Positions 9,015-16,200 of a DNA stretch of 39,063 nt are shown here, one piece after another. Location: assembly GCA_964522665.1 (NCBI GenBank), contig CAZFVY010000068.1:1-39063 (forward strand). The letters are read 5' to 3'. How positions within the stretch are numbered: position 1 is the stretch's first letter; every line of letters starts with the position of its first letter. Source of the DNA: CAZFVY01 sp964522665 (GTDB taxonomy: Bacteria; Verrucomicrobiota; Verrucomicrobiia; Limisphaerales; CAZFVY01). Under the pieces are notes generated by a model. That model searched no databases, had not been told where the DNA came from, and saw only the letters and a list, made by a program, of their open reading frames with translations. The position numbers were made by a program, and so were the translations under genes.

Positions 9015-11165
9015 ATGGCTGAGGCGCCCGCGACATTCAGTGAATCGTGGTACCGTATCGCGGGCCAGCGGGTTTACCTGCGCGCCGGCGTGCGGGTGCA
9101 ACGCCAGCGCTTTCGCGGCGAGCGCTGGATCGTGCTCCAGAATCCTTTCAGCGCCCAATATTTCCGCCTGCGCCCGGCCGCGTATGAATTCGTGGGCCGC
9201 CTCCGGCCCGACCGCACCGTGCACGAGGTCTGGCAGGAATGCGTCAGCCGTCATCCCGACGACGCGCCCGGCCAGGAGGCGGTCCTGCAGCTGCTCGCGC
9301 AACTCTATGCCGCCAACCTGCTGCATTACAAGGAGGCGACGGACACGGCGGCCCTGTTCGAAAGATTCAAGAAGCGCCGGCAGCGAGAGCTTTCCGCTCG
9401 GTGGATGAACCTCATGTTCATGCGCTTCCCGCTGCTGGATCCGGATCGCTTCCTGGCGCGGGCGCTGCCGGCGCTAGGACCCCTGCTCGGCCGGCTCGGC
9501 GCGGTCCTCTGGCTCGTCGTCGTCGGTCTCGCCACCAAGGTGGTCATGGACCACTTCCCGGCGCTGAGGGTGCAGGGCCAGGGCATTCTTGATACGGAGA
9601 ATCTGCCTTTGCTCTATGGCGCGCTCGTGTTGATTAAAACCATTCACGAGTTTGGCCATGCGTTTTTCTGCAAGAAATTCGGCGGCGAAGTGCACGTCAT
9701 GGGCATCCTGTTGATGATTTTCACACCCATTCCCTACGTGGATGCGTCGTCGAGTTGGGGGTTTCGCCGGCGCTGGCAGCGGGCGTTGGTCGGCGCGGGC
9801 GGAATGATCGCGGAATTATTCGTGGCGGCGCTGGCCACCTTCGTCTGGGCGTACACCGGCGGCGGGGCGGTTCACAGCCTGGCTTACAACGTGATGTTCA
9901 TCGCGTCGGTTTCGACCCTCGCGTTTAACGCGAATCCCCTGCTCCGCTTTGATGGTTACTACATCCTCTCGGACCTCTTGGAGATTCCCAACTTGTCGCA
10001 ACAGGCGAGTGGGCAGTTGCGGCACCTCTGGGAGCGCTACGTCTTTGGCGTGAAGAACTCAGAGAGTCCGGCCCGAACCCGGCGGGAAGCGCTCTGGCTC
10101 GGGAGCTACGGCGTCGCGAGCGGCATCTACCGGGTGATCGTCTTCGCGGGCGTCCTGCTCGTCGTGGCGGATCGGTTCCTCATCATCGGGATGATAATGG
10201 CGTTGGTCTGCCTGGTTTCCTGGGTGACCGTGCCGGCGTTCCGATTTATCCGCTATCTGGCGGCCAGCCCGCGGTTGCAAAGGGTGCGTCTCCGGGCCAT
10301 CGGCGTTACTGCGGCATTTGCCGCAGTAGCTCTGGTCTTGCTGGCGGTGATTCCGTTCCCGCGTCATTTTCGCGCGCCGGGAGTGGCCAAGGCGACCGAA
10401 CGAACCGAGGTGGTCAACGAAGTCGCTGGCGTCGTGGGGCAGATCCTGGCGGTTCCCGGTCCCAACGTGACGCGCGGACAACCGTTGCTTCAGTTGTGGA
10501 ACCATAGACTGGAACTTGAACTCGCTCAGGCCAACGCGCGCCGCGCGGAAACCGAAGCGCGCATCCGCCTCGCGCTCGGCGCCACCAACGCCGACCTGAA
10601 GCCTCTGGAAAGCAGTCTGACCTATGTCTCAGACCTGGTGGCTAAGCTGACCCGGGACAAGGCCGCGCTGACAATCGTGGCGCGGCACGACGGCATCTGG
10701 GTCGCGCCCCGCATCCGTGAATTCGTGGGCCGCCAGTTGGAACGCGGGTCACCGTTGGGCCTGGTGGTCAATCCGAAATCGTTCGAGTTCGTGGCCACGG
10801 TCGAGCAAGCCGACGCCGACGCGGTCTTCGCCTGGCAAGCAGGCCAAGCCGAGGTCCGCCTGCGCGGTCAGGCGGGGGACGTGCTCGCGGTCTCCCGCTG
10901 GACAGTCGTGCCCGGCGGCAAGGAAGCCCTGCCCTCGCTGGCCCTGGGACAGGTGGGCGGCGGCAAGATCGCGGTCTCGCGCAAAGACCCCGGCCAGGCG
11001 GTGGAACCGTTCTTTGAGATTCACGCCCAACTGACGCCAACGGGTGACGCCGCGGTCCTGGACGGTCGATCGGGTGTGATCAGGTTCGAGCTAAAGCCGG
11101 CGCCGCTCTTGCCGCGCTGGCTGCGCCGCTTGAATCAATTGCTCCAGAAACGGTACAAATTATGA
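9015..11165 (+). CDS. PqqD-like - M50 (site-2 protease-type) metallopeptidase - HlyD fusion
   Basis: The protein has 716 residues. An N-terminal PqqD-like segment (about 40-110, YEFVGRLRPDRTVHEVWQE) is of the kind that binds peptides in modification systems. The membrane core has the M50 zinc motif HEFGH at 211-215 and the third motif NANPLLRFDGYY at 305-316, the usual second site of zinc binding, among several TM helices from about 160 to 460. After a further TM helix (about 433-453) comes a lipoyl/HlyD-like region (about 465-690) with a short coiled hairpin. All M50 catalytic residues look intact, so proteolysis is possible. It may clip or thread the exported protein across the inner membrane, which is inference. 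Its stop overlaps the SecA-like start (ATGA). Confidence 0.9.
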   Translation: MAEAPATFSESWYRIAGQRVYLRAGVRVQRQRFRGERWIVLQNPFSAQYFRLRPAAYEFVGRLRPDRTVHEVWQECVSRHPDDAPGQEAVLQLLAQLYAANLLHYKEATDTAALFERFKKRRQRELSARWMNLMFMRFPLLDPDRFLARALPALGPLLGRLGAVLWLVVVGLATKVVMDHFPALRVQGQGILDTENLPLLYGALVLIKTIHEFGHAFFCKKFGGEVHVMGILLMIFTPIPYVDASSSWGFRRRWQRALVGAGGMIAELFVAALATFVWAYTGGGAVHSLAYNVMFIASVSTLAFNANPLLRFDGYYILSDLLEIPNLSQQASGQLRHLWERYVFGVKNSESPARTRREALWLGSYGVASGIYRVIVFAGVLLVVADRFLIIGMIMALVCLVSWVTVPAFRFIRYLAASPRLQRVRLRAIGVTAAFAAVALVLLAVIPFPRHFRAPGVAKATERTEVVNEVAGVVGQILAVPGPNVTRGQPLLQLWNHRLELELAQANARRAETEARIRLALGATNADLKPLESSLTYVSDLVAKLTRDKAALTIVARHDGIWVAPRIREFVGRQLERGSPLGLVVNPKSFEFVATVEQADADAVFAWQAGQAEVRLRGQAGDVLAVSRWTVVPGGKEALPSLALGQVGGGKIAVSRKDPGQAVEPFFEIHAQLTPTGDAAVLDGRSGVIRFELKPAPLLPRWLRRLNQLLQKRYKL

Positions 11166-13156
11166 GTGAGACACCCACGCTCGCTTATCGTCGATTGGAT
11201 TTCCATCCACCCGACCGCCTGCTCTCGGGTTTGGATTCAAAGATCGATGGATTATTTGGACGCTACCAGCGGCGGCCTCGAATCGCGGCGGAATTGCGGC
11301 GAAAGGCGGAGCGAATTGACTCCGAGGCGCCCGAATTCAAGGACTTGGATGATTTTCATTTGCACCGGCGTTTGATGGAATTTCGCGATCAATTTCGACG
11401 GGGCGGAAAAGTCCCTGACCGCCTGCTTCGGGTGGCTCTGGCGGGAATTCGCGAGGCGGCCGACCGCCGGCTGGGGTTGCGCCCTTTCGTGGTTCAACTG
11501 ATGGGAGCGCTGGCGCTGCAGCGCGGCTATCTGGCGGAGATGGCCACCGGCGAGGGCAAGACGCTCACCGCGGGCCTCGCCGCCGTCCTCGCCGGCTGGA
11601 CCAAACATCCCTGCCACATCGTCACGGTGAATGATTACCTCGTGGAACGCGACGCCGAATGGATGCGCCCGTTATTTGCGTTCTGCGGAGTCACCGCCGG
11701 CTGGGTGGCCGGCGCCATGGCGCCGGCGGAACGCTCCAAGAATTACGAGGCGGATGTCACGTACGTGACCAGCAAAGAATTGCTCGCTGATTTTTTGCGC
11801 GACCGCTTGTGGGTCGGCGCCGTGACCAGCCCGACGCGTCGCTTGATTCGTGAGTTGCTGCGCCCCCGGGCGCGAGCTGGCGCGACCGGCCTGGTCATGC
11901 GCGGCCTGCGCGCCGCGATCGTCGATGAGGCGGACAGCGTGCTGATCGACGAGGCGGTGACGCCGCTCATCATCTCGGCCCCGCAGAAGAATGAGCTCCT
12001 CGAGAGCGCGGTAACCTTGGCCCGGCAAGTTGCGGAACTTCTGGAACGCGGAAGAGACTACAGCGTAAACGAACGCCATCGGGAAATCGAACTGGGCAAA
12101 AGCGCGGAAACGAGGCTCGAGGAGGCCTGCCGAGATCTGCCCGGACTCTGGCGTGGGAGCGAACGTCGCCGGGAGCTGGTGCGGCAGGCCCTCAACGCCC
12201 GAGAATTCTTCCTGCGGGACCAGCAATACATCATTGCCGACGGTAAAATCGTGATAGTGGACGAGCATACTGGACGGCAGATGGCGCAACGCAGTTGGCG
12301 GCAGGGATTGCACCAGGCGATCGAGGCCAAGGAAGGACTGCCGCTCAGCGAGCCGTCTGAGACGGTGGCGCGGCTTAGTTTCCAGCGCTTTTTCCGATCT
12401 TTCCACCACCTCGCGGGGATGACCGGCACGACGCGAGAAGCCGCCGCTGAGCTGTGGCACATTTACAAGCTTCCCGCCATCAGCATTCCCACCAACCAAC
12501 CTTCGCGCGGCGAACGTTGGCCAGATCGATTCTTCACCGACCAAAACTCGAAATGGCCCGCCATCGCGGCGGAGGTGCGTCGGCTGCACGCCACCGGCCG
12601 GCCGCTGCTGGTGGGAACCGGCAGCGTCGCGGCCAGCGAAAAATTGGCGGAATTGCTGACCGCGCTAAACTTGGATTTCAAGGTGATCAATGCCGCCCGG
12701 CACAAGGAAGAGGCGGGCGTCGTCGCGCTCGCCGGGGAACTGGGACGCATAACCATCGCGACGAATATGGCGGGACGCGGCACAGATATCAAACTGGGCA
12801 AAGGCGTGGCGGCCCTCGGTGGTTTGCATGTGCTGGCGACCGAGCGGCACGAATCGAGCCGGGTGGACCGTCAACTATTCGGTCGGGCGGCGCGTCAGGG
12901 TGATCCCGGAAGCGGCCAGGCTTTCCTGAGCGTGGAAGACGATCTGTTGAGGCGCCATCTGCCCCGGCCGACCGCCTCCCTTCTGGCCCGCGCGGCCCGG
13001 GGCCAATGGCCCGGATGGCGGAAGCTGGCGTCGGGAGCATTTGCGTCCGCGCAAGGGCGCGCGCAGAAACACGCCTTCGCGCAACGGCAGGCCGTGCAAC
13101 GTGCCGATGCCTGGCTGGATGAAAGCCTGTCCTTCGCCGGCTTGAACGTCGTGTAG
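11162..13156 (+). CDS. SecA-like translocase ATPase, short divergent paralogue
   Basis: The 664-residue protein is a clear SecA relative: Walker A in EMATGEGKTL (126-135), HIVTVNDYLVERDAEWM (152-168), Walker B VDEADSVLIDEA (254-265), the peptide cross-linking region (about 225-370), TNMAGRGTDI (534-543) and ERHESSRVDRQLFGRAARQG (561-580) in the second nucleotide-binding domain. Housekeeping SecA has about 830-950 residues; this one stops about 70 residues after the second NBD, so most of the helical scaffold and wing and the zinc-binding tail are missing. The usual RGR(S/T)GRQGDPG reads FGRAARQGDPG. ATP hydrolysis looks possible. No SecY-like gene is nearby. As last gene of the TolC/HlyD/M50 operon, it is best read as a dedicated motor for that system rather than the general SecA. 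Confidence 0.92.
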   Translation: MSETPTLAYRRLDFHPPDRLLSGLDSKIDGLFGRYQRRPRIAAELRRKAERIDSEAPEFKDLDDFHLHRRLMEFRDQFRRGGKVPDRLLRVALAGIREAADRRLGLRPFVVQLMGALALQRGYLAEMATGEGKTLTAGLAAVLAGWTKHPCHIVTVNDYLVERDAEWMRPLFAFCGVTAGWVAGAMAPAERSKNYEADVTYVTSKELLADFLRDRLWVGAVTSPTRRLIRELLRPRARAGATGLVMRGLRAAIVDEADSVLIDEAVTPLIISAPQKNELLESAVTLARQVAELLERGRDYSVNERHREIELGKSAETRLEEACRDLPGLWRGSERRRELVRQALNAREFFLRDQQYIIADGKIVIVDEHTGRQMAQRSWRQGLHQAIEAKEGLPLSEPSETVARLSFQRFFRSFHHLAGMTGTTREAAAELWHIYKLPAISIPTNQPSRGERWPDRFFTDQNSKWPAIAAEVRRLHATGRPLLVGTGSVAASEKLAELLTALNLDFKVINAARHKEEAGVVALAGELGRITIATNMAGRGTDIKLGKGVAALGGLHVLATERHESSRVDRQLFGRAARQGDPGSGQAFLSVEDDLLRRHLPRPTASLLARAARGQWPGWRKLASGAFASAQGRAQKHAFAQRQAVQRADAWLDESLSFAGLNVV

Positions 13157-13183
13157 CCAAGCGGCGGTCGGACGGTCGCGCGA

Positions 13184-13206
13184 AATCCAGTCACTATCGC
13201 TGGATT
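13184..13206. terminator. Weak inverted repeat between converging operons
   Basis: AATCCAG (13184-13190) and CTGGATT (13200-13206) form a 7-bp stem with a 9-nt loop. It spans the stop codon of the - strand exoprotein gene and lies 28 bp past the stop of the SecA-like gene. It could end transcription in either direction, but neither side has a convincing T-tract. Confidence 0.3.
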
Positions 13207-16200
13207 AAGCGGTAGAACTGAACCGGTCCTTGCGTGAGCGCGGGCGTGTACGGGCTGGTGGCCCCGGTGACATCACTCCACGGTCCGGCGATATTACCAG
13301 CCGCTTGCAACGTCCATCCTTCCATCGGCCATTCCAGCGTGAGCGCGCCCGCCGGCGAGCGGGAGAGGGCCAACACGCTTGAGGTCGGTTCGATCACGTT
13401 GACCAATTCCGTGGAACCGAGCGGTTCCATTTCGCCGTCGCCGTTGGTGTCGGCCTCAAGCACAACCGTGAAAGAGGCGCCGGGACTGTAGTCGCTGAAC
13501 TGCGCGGTAACCGAGACTTCGAGCTGGCCGCCGGGGGGCAACGGGCCGCTCAACGGGATGGCGAACGGTGTGCCCGGCGGCAAGCCATTGAGGCTGACGT
13601 AGGACAAGTCCGAGTTCTGGTCTGGTCCAACCGCGCGGAATCGCAGGCCGGTCAAGTCAACCGCGTCGGCGGAAGTATTCGTAAGCGTGAAGGCCAGGAG
13701 CCCCGGCAGACGGACCGCTTCGCGAAGGATGTTCGTCGTTTGCGTCAAGCAAAGCCGGCACGGCATGATCAGAGAACCTTGGGACGCGAATCGCTCGGTC
13801 GAGTCAGCGGGGATGACGACCAATTCGTAACCCGCGACCGCTCCGCACGGCAGGTTCGCCGGAATTCCGATGGTCACGGGGAAACTCGCGCAGGAGTTTC
13901 CGGGGACGGTAATCGAGCCGAAGGCGGGCGAAAACGACGTCGGTCCCGGCGAATTGAGGCCGAGTCCGGGCGCCAAGCCGTGGAGAACGTAGCTGTACGT
14001 CTGGGACGTCGGCGAGGCGTTGCAAATCCTGGCGCTGACCACCACCGAGGCCACGTTGGCGCAGATCGAAGTAAACGCCGGTAAGGTAACCGAAGGACGA
14101 CACTTGCCTTCGGAGCGGGCGTTGAAGAGCGCGCTGATTTCATCCGGTCGCAAGGCGCGGCGGAACATCTCCACCTCGTCAATGCAGCCGAGCCAAGGCG
14201 CCGCGCCGCTCAGTGGCGTGCTGCCGACGCGAAGCGGCATCACGTTATCCAGACTATCCTGGTGTAGAGCCGGACTAAATCCGCCGGTCGGGTTGCCATC
14301 GACGTAGAATCGGCCGCCGTTGGTCGCGGCGCGGCTGACCGTCAAGGCGACGAAATGCCACTGATTGTCCGCGGGGACGACACTCGTATCGCGGTAATTT
14401 GTGTAGCCGCCCGCGGGGCTGCCCATCTGGAACAGGAGGTTCCCGAAACTCACCGCCAGACTGTACCCGACGGTGGTTACCGGATCCCGCTTATCGACGA
14501 TGATGCGCGGCGGCGAGTCGCCGGCGTTGGGATCGCGCTTGACCCAGGCGTCAAGGCTCAGATCGCCTATGCCCGGATTGATGCCGGCGTAGTTGGGCAC
14601 GCTGACGTAATCATCCGCGCCGTCGAAACAGAGACTCGAGTTGACATAGCCGTTGGTGTCGCGGGTGACGCCGTTCATGAGAACACCATCGTTCCCGCCG
14701 GCGGAATTGCCCGCCGTAAGTCCCGAAGTTTCGTCGAACGTGAGCCAAAGCGTCAGACCGCTGGGAGGCGGCACGCAGCAGGGGAGGACGCGAATCGCCT
14801 GGACGCACGTGCTGGCGTTGCCTGCGGTGTCCGTCACGGTGAAGGTTACGGGGCCGGCGGTGACGACCGCCCCCGCGGGCGGGTTTTGGGTAATGGTCAG
14901 TTGGCTGGCCGGCGTGCAATTGTCGGTCGCCACAATCTGGCCGGTAAGATCCGGCATGATACCGGCGCCAGCTTTGCCGGTGGCGCAGGCAATGACGTTG
15001 GTCGGGCAGGAAATAATCACGGGCGGGACGCTGTCGCGCACGGTGACCTTAAAGAAGCAGCGGCCAATTTGACCACTGGCGTCCGTGGCTTTGCATTCCA
15101 CGAGGGTTGTGCCGACGGGGAAACACGCGCCGGACGGGGGCGAGCAAGTGACAATGACCGGCTGGCACTGGCTCACGAACTGCGGGGGCTTGTACGTAAC
15201 CACTACGCAACAATCGTTGTTGGCGGCGCTGACCGTGACGTCCTGTCCGCAGCAGCAACTCGTAATGGTGAGAACGGCGTAGTCGATGGCCGAGTCATCC
15301 TGCATGACGAGGTCAACGAAGCCGTTCGCGTTGAGCGCTGGAATAAGGTCGGCGGTCGAACCATCGGCGTTCGGCAGTTGCGCCAGGTCGAGGACAATCT
15401 CGCCCGTCGCTCCCGCGCTCCAATTCGTGTTTAAGAGACCCGAGCCGCCGCCGTTGCCATTGCCCAGATAACGGCCCCAACCCGGCGCCAAGAGCGCGCC
15501 CGTCGCCGAAGTGAAGCTCAGGCCGAACGTGTCATTCTCGCTTCCCGCGCCGCAGGCGCGCAGACGGATGCGCAAGGTGGCGGCGGTGACGCACGATGGC
15601 AGGTTCGTGAACGTGTGCGCGAAGAAGGTGTCGATCTGGCAGTCGTCGAATCCCTTCACGTTCGCCGCGCCCGCCGCGAGAATCCGGCGCCGCAAGCCAG
15701 CGCTGGGGAAGGCCGGTTCGGCGCCCGCAAAATTATCGTTGGTGGTTCCCGCGGAGAAGACGACGACCGTGGCATTCGTGCAGGCCGCGGGCGGCGCGGC
15801 GCTCGCAACCGTGACGGTCTGATGGCAGGTGGCGCTGTTGCCGCAACAATCCGTGGCCCGCCACGTCTGCGTGATGGCCTGCCCGCACGAAACCGCGTTG
15901 GTCTCCGTGCTCACGACGACGACCGCGACCTTGTAGCCGCAACACGTGTCGTAGGCCCTGGGCGGGTCGAAACTCCACGCGGCGGTCGCGCTGACCGTCT
16001 TGTCACCCGCGCAGGTCAACACCGGGGGAGCGCTATCGATCGCGGTGACGGTTTGGCTGCATTCGGCGGTGTTGCCACAGGCGTCGCTGACCAGCCAGGC
16101 ACGCGTGATGACCAAGGGACACGGCCCACTGTTGGTCACCGTGTTGAGCACGGTGACGGTGAGGCTGGCGCCAGCGCAGCCGGAGGAGGTGGTCGGCGGG

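Noticed and set aside
11672..12589. - strand frame of 305 codons opposite the SecA-like gene
   Set aside because: Lies across conserved SecA motifs on the + strand; no domain in the antisense product.
11162..13156. Assignment as the housekeeping secA
   Set aside because: Too short, lacks the C-terminal scaffold, wing and zinc tail, has altered conserved residues and sits in an export operon; gene symbol left empty.
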